Shown here in pieces: positions 25,530 through 34,669 of a DNA stretch of 64,000 bases. The notes beneath the pieces were generated by a model that made no database searches, had not been told where the DNA came from, and saw only the letters and a program-made list of their open reading frames with translations. Position numbers and translations under genes: made by a program. Each line of letters begins with the position of its first letter. The first letter of the stretch is position 1. The stretch is from Xaviernesmea oryzae. Lineage in GTDB: Bacteria; Pseudomonadota; Alphaproteobacteria; Rhizobiales; Rhizobiaceae. The stretch spans positions 1 through 64,000 of the forward strand of contig NZ_FXAF01000007.1 in the NCBI RefSeq assembly GCF_900177415.1, written 5' to 3'.

Positions 25530-25993
25530 TGCGAGCTTTCCTCATACCCTGCGCCATCCGCAGCCTCGCCGCAGTCTGCCTTGGCGGGCTCCTCCTTTCC
25601 GGATGCCAGTCGCTGAGCACAGACGGGCTTGTTGCGAGCAATGCGCCTCCGGAGATTTCCGGCCCGGCGGCGAGCGCCATCGCCGGCGACATGGTGAGCC
25701 GTTTCGCGGAGCAGATCGGACCGGGAAAGGCGACGGTCGCGCTCAAACCCGACGCGTCTCCTTTCGGACAGGCTCTCGAAGCAGCCCTGAAGGGCTGGGG
25801 CTATGCCGTCGTTACCGACCAGAAAACCGACAGCGGCACGACGGTGATCCCGCTCGCCTATGTGGTCCTGCCGTTCGACGGCCAGGTTCTGGCGCGTCTG
25901 TCGACCAATAGCGTCGATCTCGGCCGGGCCTATGCCGTCACAGCGGACGGAGCGACGCCGGCGAGCGCGCTGTCGCTGATGCGGCGCGGGTAG
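25529..25993 (+). CDS. trbH: Conjugal transfer lipoprotein TrbH
   Basis: A 154-residue lipoprotein with lipobox LLLSGC near residue 22, corresponding to TrbH of rhizobial/Agrobacterium trb operons, where it lies between trbG and trbI as here. It may support the outer-membrane complex. The start codon overlaps the trbG stop (TGATG). Confidence 0.82.
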   Translation: MRAFLIPCAIRSLAAVCLGGLLLSGCQSLSTDGLVASNAPPEISGPAASAIAGDMVSRFAEQIGPGKATVALKPDASPFGQALEAALKGWGYAVVTDQKTDSGTTVIPLAYVVLPFDGQVLARLSTNSVDLGRAYAVTADGATPASALSLMRRG

Positions 25994-26003
25994 GGAGAGG
26001 GTC

Positions 26004-27332
26004 ATGGTGCAATCCTTGCCACTCGGCGGCGCGGCGAACCAGGAAGCGGAAGCCGGTATCCGCCGGATCAACCGCCTGCCGATTATTATCGTGATCGGGC
26101 TCTTGATCGCCTTCCTGGCAGTGATCTTCTACGGCCTTGCCTCACGCGGGCTCTATTTCCGCGGCAACACTGGGCCTGACGCGAGTTCGGGAAATCCGGC
26201 ATCGACCTTCGCCGACCAGATCAAGCGCGGCGTGACGGACGGCATCATCGGCGAGCCGCAGCAGCAGACCACTTTCCAGCCGACGCCTGTTGAAACGAAA
26301 GAGGACGGACAAAAGGCGAGCAATCCCTTCACGCCACAGCCGGGACAGCGCCAAGAACCGCAGCGGACACAGGACCTGGAGCCGGAAGAGGTCTGGCGGG
26401 CGCGGCTGGAGCGCGAACAACAGGAGCAGTATCTGCGTGAGCGGCATCGCCAAAGGATGGCCCGGCTTCAGGCGAACGATGCCGCCTATGACGCGCCGCT
26501 CGCGATCGATCGCAGCAAGCTGGCGGCGGACGAGGGCGCCATGGCGGACGACACGACCTCACGCGCAACGCCGACCACCTCATGGGCGACCACGGGAACA
26601 CCGTCCGATCTTTACGCCGCTGCATTGCGGGCCGGCCTCGGCGGCCAGAACATCGATCCGAACGGGCAGCGCTCCAAGGAGGATTTCTTCAATGCCGATC
26701 TCAAGGAACTTGGATATCTGCCAAACCGGGTGGTACCGCAGCAATCACCGTATGAGCTGAAGCGCGGTTCCGTCATTCCGGCGATGCTGATCACCGGCAT
26801 CAATTCCGACCTGCCCGGACGGATCACGGCGCAGGTCAGCCGGAACGTCTACGATAGCGCGACCGGCCATCGCCTCCTGATTCCGCAGGGAACGAAGCTC
26901 TTCGGCCGCTACGACAGCAAGGTGTCGTTCGGTCAGAGCCGCGTGCTGGTCGTCTGGACGGACATCATCTTCCCGAACGGCTCGACGCTGCAGATCGGCG
27001 GCATGGCGGGAACGGATGCTCAAGGGTATGGCGGCTTCACCGACAAGGTCAACAACCACTATCTGAGGACGTTTGGCTCGGCCGTGCTGATTGCATTGAT
27101 CGGAACAGGAATTGACATGGCTGTGCCAGAGAGTTCGACGCTCGCGACGCAGGACACCGCTTCCGACGCGGCGAGGCGGAATTTCGCAGAGACCTTCGGG
27201 CGCGTCGCGGACCGAACCATCCAGCGCAACATGGATGTGCAGCCGACGTTGGAGATCAGGCCGGGCTACAAGTTCAACGTTTTGGTTGATCAAGATATTG
27301 TGTTTCCAAACACATATCGACATGAACGCTAA
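26004..27332 (+). CDS. trbI: Conjugal transfer protein TrbI (VirB10-like)
   Basis: A 442-residue protein spanning inner and outer membranes in the mating channel. One N-terminal membrane helix (about 28-50), a Pro/Gln/Glu-rich linker (about 75-150) and the C-terminal VirB10 barrel domain (GSVIPAMLITGINSDLPG near 255, RLLIPQGTKLFGRYDSKV near 290). It is the last gene of rhizobial trb operons, and here too no trb gene follows. It converges with the aldehyde dehydrogenase remnant, leaving 15 bases between. Confidence 0.91.
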   Translation: MVQSLPLGGAANQEAEAGIRRINRLPIIIVIGLLIAFLAVIFYGLASRGLYFRGNTGPDASSGNPASTFADQIKRGVTDGIIGEPQQQTTFQPTPVETKEDGQKASNPFTPQPGQRQEPQRTQDLEPEEVWRARLEREQQEQYLRERHRQRMARLQANDAAYDAPLAIDRSKLAADEGAMADDTTSRATPTTSWATTGTPSDLYAAALRAGLGGQNIDPNGQRSKEDFFNADLKELGYLPNRVVPQQSPYELKRGSVIPAMLITGINSDLPGRITAQVSRNVYDSATGHRLLIPQGTKLFGRYDSKVSFGQSRVLVVWTDIIFPNGSTLQIGGMAGTDAQGYGGFTDKVNNHYLRTFGSAVLIALIGTGIDMAVPESSTLATQDTASDAARRNFAETFGRVADRTIQRNMDVQPTLEIRPGYKFNVLVDQDIVFPNTYRHER

Positions 27333-28121
27333 TGCTGAAGCGGTAGCCTAAGCCGCCGTTACTCCCCCAAGGCAAACGTATTTCAGTTCGAGAAACTCCT
27401 CGATGCCATAGCGGGAGCCCTCGCGGCCGAGGCCGGAGAGTTTAAGGCCGCCGAATGGAGCCTCGGCCGTCGAAATGAGGCCGGTGTTAACACCGACCAT
27501 GCCGTATTCCAGCGCTTCTGCGACGCGGAAGACGCGCGCAAAGTCGCGGGCGTAAAAATACGAGGCAAGCCCGAATTCGGTGTCGTTCGCCTGTGCGATG
27601 ACGTCCATCTCATCACAAAAGCGAAAGAGAGGCGCGACGGGGCCGAACGTTTCCTCCCGTGCAAGCTTCATATCTTTCGTTACACCGGTGACCACTGTGG
27701 CCTCATAGAACGTGCCGCCAAGCGCGTGACGCCTCCCGCCTTGGATGACGCACGCGCCTTTCGACACCGCGTCGCTCACATGTTCCTCGACTTTTTCGAG
27801 CGCCGCCCTGTCGATCAGCGGTCCGAGTACGACGCCTTCATCGAAGCCATTGCCGGTCTTCAGCCCGCCGACGGCAGCTGCCAGCTTTTCCGCAAAAACC
27901 TCATAGACGCCATCCTGCACGTAGATACGGTTGGCGCAGACGCATGTCTGGCCGTTGTTGCGGAATTTTGCGATCAGCGCACCCTCGACGGCCGCATCCA
28001 TATCGGCATCGTCGAATACGATAAAGGGGGCGTTCCCGCCTAGTTCCAGCCCGAGCTTCTTGATAGTTTGCGCAGACTGTTTGTAAAGCTCGGTGCCGAT
28101 TTCCGTGGAACCGGTGAAGGT

Positions 28122-28137
28122 GAGTTTGCGAACAATC
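28122..28137. repeat. 16-bp direct repeat, left flank of the IS2-group element
   Basis: GAGTTTGCGAACAATC occurs directly before the IS and again directly after it. It corresponds to the IVRKL codons of the target gene, so it is duplicated host sequence. Sixteen bases is long for an IS3-family target duplication, usually 3-5. Confidence 0.85.
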
Positions 28138-28166
28138 TGGAGTTGCCCCCAAAAGACCGGACGTGC

Positions 28167-28997
28167 TCAGGTTTGAGATTGCGAGCTGATGAACTCGCGG
28201 GGTGATTGATATCCTAATGCCTTATGCGGGTGAAGATCGTTGTAATGATCAAACCAGAAGGGCAGTTGTGCGATGACGGTTTCGGCATCCGGAGTTGGGT
28301 TTACCGAGACGTAATCGCGCTTGAATGTTTTGACAAAGGCCTCCGCCATCCCGTTCGACTGCGGGCTGCGCAGCGGCGTCGAGCACGGCTGCATGCCGAT
28401 GTCGCGGAGCAAGGATTTTGTGTCCCTGGCGATGAAGCAGGAGCCGTTGTCGGTGAGCCATTCGATAGGCTGCGGCAACATGTTGATGCGGCCAAAGCGG
28501 TTCTCGACAGCCGTGATCACGAGGTCCTGCACATCCTGGCTCTTGATGCCTTCCGTGGTGGCGATATGGGCGATTGCCTCCCGGTCGCAGCAATCGAGAG
28601 CGAAGGCAACACGGACCTTCTCCTTGTTGTCGCAGCCGATCTCGAAGCCATCGGAGCACCATCTGGTGTTCGAGCGGGCGACGGCGACCTGGCCCTCGTG
28701 AAGACGATCATCGACGGCTCCGGCATGTCGCACGAGCAGTAGATGGTGCAACTTCATGACCCGATAGACGCGCTTGGCATTGGGCCATGACTTGCCCTGT
28801 TTTCGGGCATTCCTGCGCAGGATGGCATGGACCCGGCGATAGCCGTAGGTGGGCATGTCGGCGATGACGGCCTTGATATCTTCCACCAGCTCCCGATCCG
28901 GGAGTGGCGGGCGTCCTCTGGCTCTGGAAGGGGAACCTGTGGCACGGGCAGCGATATTCGACCGGGCGACACCCAAGGTCTCGCAGACGGTCTTCAT
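28167..28997 (-). CDS. IS2-group transposase OrfB
   Basis: A 276-residue catalytic subunit: HTH_21-like region PTYGYRRVHAILRR near residue 50, then an rve core with Asp in RWCSDGFEI, Asp in WLTDNGSCF and Glu in GMAEAFVKTFKRDY. In IS3 elements the active enzyme is usually an OrfAB fusion made by frameshifting; here the frames overlap by 4 bases (ATGA) after a T-rich run. Confidence 0.92.
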   Translation of the reverse strand: MKTVCETLGVARSNIAARATGSPSRARGRPPLPDRELVEDIKAVIADMPTYGYRRVHAILRRNARKQGKSWPNAKRVYRVMKLHHLLLVRHAGAVDDRLHEGQVAVARSNTRWCSDGFEIGCDNKEKVRVAFALDCCDREAIAHIATTEGIKSQDVQDLVITAVENRFGRINMLPQPIEWLTDNGSCFIARDTKSLLRDIGMQPCSTPLRSPQSNGMAEAFVKTFKRDYVSVNPTPDAETVIAQLPFWFDHYNDLHPHKALGYQSPREFISSQSQT

Positions 28998-29386
28998 TTC
29001 AAAAAGTCCTTCGGAAGAGAGAGCGAACGCAACATCTGTTTTTTTGGGCCGGTGGCGATTTCGAGGGCTTCCTTGAGGATTTCGCCTTCCATCGTCTTCT
29101 TGCCCAACAGGCGCTGCAACTCCTTCACCTGGGCCTGAAGCGCCCGGTATGCGGAAGCCGGAACGACCTCCTCCTCGGCGGCCGTCGCCGTCAGCGCCCC
29201 TTGAGACGCCAGCTTGCGCCAGGCGAACAACTGGTTCGGCTGAATGCCGTGCCGCCGCGCGACGATGCTGACCGTCGCATCCACCTCGTAGGTCTCTTGA
29301 ATGATGGCCAGCTTCTCCGCCGTGCTCCAGCGTCGTCGCCGTTCCGGACCCGAAAGGACTTCCATCTTAAAGTTGCTACTAGTCAT
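28994..29386 (-). CDS. IS2-group transposase OrfA
   Basis: About 130 residues: an HTH_8-type DNA-binding segment (RRRRWSTAEKLAIIQETYE and ARRHGIQPNQLFAWRK) followed by a coiled-coil, leucine-zipper-like helix (AYRALQAQVKELQRLLGKK). It binds the IS ends. The start at MTSSNFKMEV is preferred over one eight codons upstream. Confidence 0.88.
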   Translation of the reverse strand: MTSSNFKMEVLSGPERRRRWSTAEKLAIIQETYEVDATVSIVARRHGIQPNQLFAWRKLASQGALTATAAEEEVVPASAYRALQAQVKELQRLLGKKTMEGEILKEALEIATGPKKQMLRSLSLPKDFLK

Positions 29387-29456
29387 ATTACCAACATTAC
29401 TCCTACCCACTTAGCTAAGTGGGGGAGCATGTCCGGACCTTTCGGGGGCTAATTCA

Positions 29457-29472
29457 GAGTTTGCGAACAATC
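29457..29472. repeat. 16-bp direct repeat, right flank of the IS2-group element
   Basis: Exact second copy of GAGTTTGCGAACAATC, beginning at the first base after the right IS end. Confidence 0.85.
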
Positions 29473-30267
29473 GGATTGGCCGTCATCTCCGCGCCGATCT
29501 CTCGGGCGGCACCGGTGACGACGCTGAGCAGACCGTTCGGCAGACCGGCCCGCTCGGCCAGGATCGCCAGCGCGATCGCCGAGAACGGCGTCTGTGAGGC
29601 CGGCTTCAGCACCACGGCGCAGCCGGCGGCGATCGCCGGCCCGGCCTTGCGGGTGATCATTGCATTCGGAAAGTTCCACGGCGTAATCGCCGCTACGACG
29701 CCGATCGGCTGCTTCATCACCATGATTCGTTTGTCCGGCTGGTGGCCAGGTACGAGGTCGCCATAGATGCGGCGCGCCTCCTCCGCAAACCATTCGACGA
29801 AGCTTGCGCCATAGACGATCTCGCCGATCGCCTCGGCAAGCGGCTTGCCCTGCTCCAGCGTCAGGATTCTGCCGAGGTCCTCCCGGTTGGCCATCATCAG
29901 ATCGAACCATTTGCGCAGGACTGAAGCGCGCTCCTTTGACGTCTGCGCCGCCCAGCTCTTCTGAGCGATCTGCGCGGCCTCGATGGCCGACCGGGTTTCA
30001 GCCGTACCGAGCTTGGGCACGCGGCCGATCACTTCACCCGTCGCAGGATTGCGCACTTCGACCGATGCCCAGGATTCTGCCCCTACCCAATCGCCGCCGA
30101 CGAGCGCAGCCTCGCGCATCAATGTAGGATCTTGCAGTCTCATCCTCTTTCCTTCGGCTACGCGCTTGTCTGCTGCCGGCTAGGTTACTAGGCGGCTTGA
30201 ACGCCTCACCCCTTCGCGACCGGCCTCTACCTGAGCGCGCACCGCAGAAATTGCCGCTGAACGATCA

Positions 30268-31026
30268 TCAAGCCATGAACAATCCCCCGTTCACGTCCAA
30301 GGCATGGCCGGTGACAAAACCGGCATCGGCGGAAACAAGATATTCGACTGCGGATGCAACGTCGTGACCGGTGCCAAGCCTACCCACGGGAATTCGGCCG
30401 ATGTAGTCTTCCCGGCTGCGTAAACCAGCCTCCGCCACCATAGGCGATTCTATTCTGCCCGGACAGATGGCATTGACAGTAACGCCCCTTGGACCAACCT
30501 CGCGAGCAAGTGTGCGGGTGAGGCCGAGCATCCCGGCCTTTGAAGCCGCGTAGTGGGTTCCGGCAATATCGGTATAAGTCTTTCCCGCCTGAGATGAGAT
30601 GTTGACGATTCGACCCCAGCCTAACCTGAACATGGTCGGTAAAATGGCCTGACAGCATAAAAATGTGGACGTTAGGTTGATATCCATAACCCTGCGCCAT
30701 TCCTCAAGCTCGATCTCCACGAGAGCCTGCTTACGGCCATTGCGTTTTGGCGAAATACCAGCGTTATTGATCAGAATCGTCGGCGATCCTAGGTATTCCG
30801 CCGCGAAATTGACCATTGCCTGCACCTGACTTTCGATGGATACGTCCGCCCCGAATGCGGCCGCTCCAGGACGTGTTTGCTCCGGCAGTGACTTTAGACT
30901 GGCCGAGAGCTCGTCTTCCAGAATATCAACAAGCAGGACTTTGGCGCCTCGTTCCAGCAGGCGTTGAGCGATCGCAAAACCGATTCCTCGAGCGCCACCG
31001 GTTACAATTGCTGTGCAATCCTTCAT
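30268..31026 (-). CDS. SDR-family oxidoreductase (FabG-like)
   Basis: A 252-residue NAD(P)-dependent dehydrogenase. Cofactor motif TGGARGIGFA near residue 8, NNAG near 90, catalytic Ser in NISSQAGK and YAASK near 155, and the PGRI loop near 190. The start at MKDCTAIVTGG is preferred over one 21 codons upstream because it gives the normal SDR N-terminus. It lies 107 bases after another SDR and upstream of the aldehyde dehydrogenase gene, so it is probably part of the module 1 catabolic operon, oxidising a hydroxy intermediate. Confidence 0.85.
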   Translation of the reverse strand: MKDCTAIVTGGARGIGFAIAQRLLERGAKVLLVDILEDELSASLKSLPEQTRPGAAAFGADVSIESQVQAMVNFAAEYLGSPTILINNAGISPKRNGRKQALVEIELEEWRRVMDINLTSTFLCCQAILPTMFRLGWGRIVNISSQAGKTYTDIAGTHYAASKAGMLGLTRTLAREVGPRGVTVNAICPGRIESPMVAEAGLRSREDYIGRIPVGRLGTGHDVASAVEYLVSADAGFVTGHALDVNGGLFMA

Positions 31027-31133
31027 CGTAAACCCATTGTTGAAATAATACCGACTACACCCCGAAAACGCACGTGAAGGACTGCGCATCTAACAGGCGG
31101 CGAGGGAGCTATCCGTTGCTCTCGATGAGATAC

Positions 31134-31904
31134 TTACGCTGGTGCGTACTGCCCACCATTAATGTCGATAATCGCCCCGTTGATGAAGCCTGCTTCGGGC
31201 TCCGTGAGAAATACGACCGCGCGGGCAATATCCTCAGGCGTTCCAAGGCGCCCGGTCGGAATTGCTGCCAAAGCGGCTTGATTTGGGGAAGACAGCGGAT
31301 CGCCGATCATGGGAGTAACTATCCGCCCTGGGCAAATTGTGTTAGCTGTAATTCCCACGTTGGCGTATTCCGAGACGATTGATCGGGCAAGGCTTGCCAG
31401 CGCCGCCTTGGAGGCCGCGTAGCCGGCGCCCGCGAACTTCGACATCGCCCTACCCGCTAGCGAACCTATCAGCACGATCCGTCCGTGGCGCCGCTCCACC
31501 ATTCCCGGTAGCACCGCCTGCAGGCAAAGAAGCGTGCCGGTCAGGTTGACGGCCATGACGTCGGCCCACTCCGGCAGAGGAATTTCGGCCAAGGGAGTGC
31601 GTCCGGTGGGAAGTTTGGGTGAAATACCAGCGCAGCAAACGAGGGCGTCGATACGCCGGAAACGCGACGACGTTTCAGCAAAGAAAACCGAAACTTCTTC
31701 AGGATCCCTCAGGTTCACTGATTCCGCATGGACGTTTTCAGATCCGAACTGATTTGACAGCTCGGTGCGGGCCTGCTCGATATTGGCCTGTCGTTGACCA
31801 AAAAGCGCGACGGCAAATCCGTTTTCCAGAAGTGCCTTGGCAGAAGCGAAACCGATACCGGAGCTACCGCCGGAAATAACGGCAACGGGACGGGAATTTT
31901 CCAT
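31134..31904 (-). CDS. SDR-family oxidoreductase
   Basis: A 256-residue dehydrogenase with SGGSSGIGFA near residue 11, CCAGIS near 89, a Ser in LIGSLAGRA and YAASK near 163. It is clearly related to the next SDR but diverged. Its start codon shares one base with the stop of the ThDP-enzyme gene, so the two are translationally coupled and may act in sequence. Confidence 0.87.
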   Translation of the reverse strand: MENSRPVAVISGGSSGIGFASAKALLENGFAVALFGQRQANIEQARTELSNQFGSENVHAESVNLRDPEEVSVFFAETSSRFRRIDALVCCAGISPKLPTGRTPLAEIPLPEWADVMAVNLTGTLLCLQAVLPGMVERRHGRIVLIGSLAGRAMSKFAGAGYAASKAALASLARSIVSEYANVGITANTICPGRIVTPMIGDPLSSPNQAALAAIPTGRLGTPEDIARAVVFLTEPEAGFINGAIIDINGGQYAPA

Positions 31905-33637
31905 TACGCAACCTCCAACTCGTCCGGCATAGTCTTGTCAAGAGTTCCATCAAAGACCGAAATTGGTGGGTGGGCGTCTGGATCGGTCGCTATCTCTATC
32001 AAGGTCGGACGATTGTTCTCAAGACCGGTGCGCAAGGCCGGCAGAACATCTCCGGGCGAGTCAACCCGCAACCCAACGCAGCCGCATGCCCTGGCAATTG
32101 CCGCATGATCAACAGGAGAAAAACGGCATGCCGTGCTGAACTGCCCAAACTTCACGGTCTCCGCGTCTTTCTGAAAGCCGAGCACGCCGTTGTTGAGGAC
32201 GATAATGGTTACCCGGATGTCCATCCGAACCATCGTTTCCAGTTCCGCCCACGAATGAGCAAAACCGCCGTCTCCAACGAGAGCTACCACCTTGGCGTCT
32301 GGCTTTGCAACCTTTGCTCCCATCGCCAGCGGCACGCCCCATCCGAGACCAGCAAGACCGCGTGGAGTGATGAAGCGCATTCCAGACGCCAAGGCCCGAA
32401 GCTGACCGACGACCCACATGGACGAGTAGCTCGCATCGGCGACGACAATCGTCTCCGGCGTCAGCAGCGTCTGCAATTCTGCCATGACCCGCTCCGGCCG
32501 GATCGGGCTGGCATTGTGCTGCGCCAGAGGCGCCCGTGCCGAATGGAATCTCGCCCAGGCCTCGGCAATTCTGCTTTCCAAGCGCGGCCGTGACTGCGTC
32601 CGCAAAGAGAGGTCCATTTCCTTGAGAGCTTCGACCAAAGCCTCTACAGTCTCTGCCGCATCTCCGACCAGACGCATTGCCTCGTAGTTTCGGCCGATCT
32701 CCTGAGGATCGATATCGACCTGAACCAATCGTGCGAGCGGAGGAATGAGCTGCCAGTTGTCCGTGCCATTCTGGTTGTTTCGCGTTCCGACTTGCAAGAC
32801 GAGATCTGCTTCGGCAAGCAGCTCGCGGCTGTGTCGTCCCAGCGAAGTCGGACCGACCAGAGCGCCGAGCACGCCGCAAGACAATGGATTGTGTTCGTCG
32901 ACCGCACCTTTACCCATATTGGTCGTGAAAATCGGGAGGTCAGCGACGTTTTGGAGCTTCGCCAAGGCGGCAGGCGCACCCCGGGAAAGTGCACCACCCC
33001 CCGCAATAACAACCGGGTTTCTCGCCTTGCAGATCAGACTTGCTACGGAGTTTATGTCTTCGGTCGAGGGGCGCGGACGGTCGAGGGGAAACCTGCCGTA
33101 GCTGGCATTTCGCTTTATTGGCTGTGCCACGGCCTTTTCACGCAGCAAATCTGCGGGAAGGAGAAGCACGGCCGGGCCGGGCCGCCCGCTCGCCGCCGCT
33201 ATGAATGCGTTGTCGACATAGTCGTCGACCCGCTCGGCACAGGGCAATCGCTTGGTCCACTTGGAGCAGGAAGAAAACAGCGCAACGTGGTCCAGTTCTT
33301 GAAAGGCGTTCTTGTCGACCTGATGCCGTTCGACTTCCTGGACGATAGCCACAATCGGAATGCTCGCTTTCATCGCTTCCGCGAGAGGGGGGACCAGCAG
33401 GGTCGCGGCTGGACCATTCTGTGCCGCGACAACGGGAACCTGGCCTGAAACGCGGGCGTAGCCGTCCGCCATCGCACCGCCCATATTTTCCTGGCGATAG
33501 GCAATCTGACGGATGCCAATCATTTCCGCGGCAAGAATAACCGCCGACGGTAGGCTTTGCCCGAAGATCACCTCCACGCCATGACGTTTCAGTGCAAGAG
33601 CAATGGTGTGGGCTACGGTGATAGGGCTGCTGATCAT
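31904..33637 (-). CDS. ThDP-dependent acetolactate synthase-like enzyme
   Basis: A 577-residue thiamine-diphosphate enzyme with the three ALS/benzoylformate decarboxylase-type domains: N-terminal PYR domain with catalytic E50 (YRQENMGGAMADGYAR), a central Rossmann-like domain (about 190-330), and a C-terminal PP domain with the ThDP/Mg motif GDGGFAHSWAEL ending in NNG. It should decarboxylate or ligate a 2-oxo acid. Next to a TctABC carboxylate importer and AtuA it may act on an imported oxo acid or its breakdown product (inference). Confidence 0.85.
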   Translation of the reverse strand: MISSPITVAHTIALALKRHGVEVIFGQSLPSAVILAAEMIGIRQIAYRQENMGGAMADGYARVSGQVPVVAAQNGPAATLLVPPLAEAMKASIPIVAIVQEVERHQVDKNAFQELDHVALFSSCSKWTKRLPCAERVDDYVDNAFIAAASGRPGPAVLLLPADLLREKAVAQPIKRNASYGRFPLDRPRPSTEDINSVASLICKARNPVVIAGGGALSRGAPAALAKLQNVADLPIFTTNMGKGAVDEHNPLSCGVLGALVGPTSLGRHSRELLAEADLVLQVGTRNNQNGTDNWQLIPPLARLVQVDIDPQEIGRNYEAMRLVGDAAETVEALVEALKEMDLSLRTQSRPRLESRIAEAWARFHSARAPLAQHNASPIRPERVMAELQTLLTPETIVVADASYSSMWVVGQLRALASGMRFITPRGLAGLGWGVPLAMGAKVAKPDAKVVALVGDGGFAHSWAELETMVRMDIRVTIIVLNNGVLGFQKDAETVKFGQFSTACRFSPVDHAAIARACGCVGLRVDSPGDVLPALRTGLENNRPTLIEIATDPDAHPPISVFDGTLDKTMPDELEVA

Positions 33638-33775
33638 GGAGTGACTTTCGAGAAGTTAGAACGTCTGCTAGCTGAAAACTTTCGGGCGAAGCGCATCCAG
33701 CGTTTCGCGATTGGACGCCTTTTCGAGGAGAACTCAGCATCGAAGGACGACGTGATTATTGGATTATTTTGTAAT

Positions 33776-33802
33776 TTGATGCAACAAAAAAGATCGTACG
33801 AT
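33776..33802. promoter_or_regulatory. Candidate operator upstream of the ThDP gene
   Basis: TTGATGCAACAA, a near-palindrome of form TTGnTGCAnCAA, is followed by AAAAAGATCGTACGAT, whose last ten bases (ATCGTACGAT) are a perfect palindrome. The 16-mer TTGATGCAACAAAAAA recurs upstream of the AtuA gene of the same module. A GntR/FCD dimer is the likely binder. Confidence 0.5.
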
Positions 33803-33821
33803 AACCATTTTTGTTTAGTTT

Positions 33822-34508
33822 TCAGTTTTGGCTTTCAATCATTGCTTTCATTCGGACATAGCCGTCCCTAATGTCGTTCTCTATCGCCGCTCTCACCTTG
33901 GCCCCGTCCTTTGCATTTAAACCGTCGATCGCGGCGAGATGATTGGCGACACCTTGCCGATTCATGGCAAAGGCGGGGTAGAGAGCGTTGAAGGATGGTC
34001 CAACGCGCAGCCACATCGTTTCTATGATTGCCACCAGCCTCGGCCAGCCGGACATTCGATAGATCGTAAAATGAAATTCACGATTAATCTTAAGAACCTC
34101 GCGGTAGTTGCCTTGATCAAGCCCAGCGATGATCCGCGCCTGCATCTGCGCAAGGCCCGCAACATCGCCCGGGGTCACCGACAACACGGAACGCTCAGCG
34201 GCCAAGCCTTCGATCGCCAATCGGGTAGCTGTAATTTCATCGAGTGCCTCGACAGTCAATGAAGGGACGACCACCGTTTTCGGAGCTACGTAAGCCAAGG
34301 CACCTTCCGAGATAAGTCGATTGATGGCGTCCCGGGCCGGTGTGGTACTCACGCCGAGCGCCGCCGAAACAGATCGTACCGTCAATTTTTCATTCGGTGG
34401 GAACGCGCCGGCAATAATAATCTCCTTAAGCCGCTCATAGCTAAGTTCACCGAGATTCGATTGACGGGGAATCGGCGTTGCGACACGGGCAAGCGAACGT
34501 TCTGACAT
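33822..34508 (-). CDS. GntR/FCD-family regulator (module 1)
   Basis: A 228-residue regulator: winged helix at about 20-85 (KLTVRSVSAALGVSTTPARDAINRL) and an FCD domain with conserved His (REFHFTIYRM near 145, and NHLAAIDGL near 190). It is embedded between tctA and the ThDP gene on the same strand, so it is probably a local regulator of module 1. The shared TTGATGCAACAA sites on either side of the module are candidate targets. Confidence 0.87.
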   Translation of the reverse strand: MSERSLARVATPIPRQSNLGELSYERLKEIIIAGAFPPNEKLTVRSVSAALGVSTTPARDAINRLISEGALAYVAPKTVVVPSLTVEALDEITATRLAIEGLAAERSVLSVTPGDVAGLAQMQARIIAGLDQGNYREVLKINREFHFTIYRMSGWPRLVAIIETMWLRVGPSFNALYPAFAMNRQGVANHLAAIDGLNAKDGAKVRAAIENDIRDGYVRMKAMIESQN

Positions 34509-34669
34509 AATCGTCCTTCACTAGTTGACGACAGACAGGATAGCCCGCCGCGCTGCAAAGCGCCACCAATCAAAGCCTCCCGCTCAACCTTAGGCGGCTC
34601 TTAACACGCTCTGTTCACAACAACGAAGGCGAGGTCATTCCCTATCCGGTCGAGCCGACCCAGAAAGTA

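Larger units (their letters stand above)
28138..29456 (-). mobile_element. IS3-family element, IS2 group
   Basis: A 1319-bp element inserted in the aldehyde dehydrogenase gene. Its ends, TGGAGTTGCCCCC and (complement of the right end) TGAATTAGCCCCC, are imperfect inverted repeats of IS2 type. It encodes two overlapping frames, orfA and orfB, on the minus strand. Confidence 0.9.
27348..30143 (-). pseudogene. gabD: Succinate-semialdehyde-type aldehyde dehydrogenase, IS-interrupted
   Basis: Together the two flanks encode an otherwise intact GabD-like NAD(P)-dependent aldehyde dehydrogenase. The N-terminal 229 residues (PWNFPNAMITRKAGPA near 150) end at IVRKL. After the insertion the frame resumes with IVRKLTFTGSTEIG, then the catalytic Glu in LELGGNAPF and the catalytic Cys in NNGQTCVCAN. 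A 1.3-kb IS2-group element sits between. The gene lies at the end of the AtuA module 1 operon, so it probably oxidised an aldehyde of that pathway. Precise loss of the IS and one duplicated copy would restore it. Confidence 0.88.

Noticed and set aside
24239..27332. Treating the trb genes as a working conjugation system
   Set aside because: trbF lacks its start, membrane anchor and N-terminus, and trbB-trbL are not in the window.
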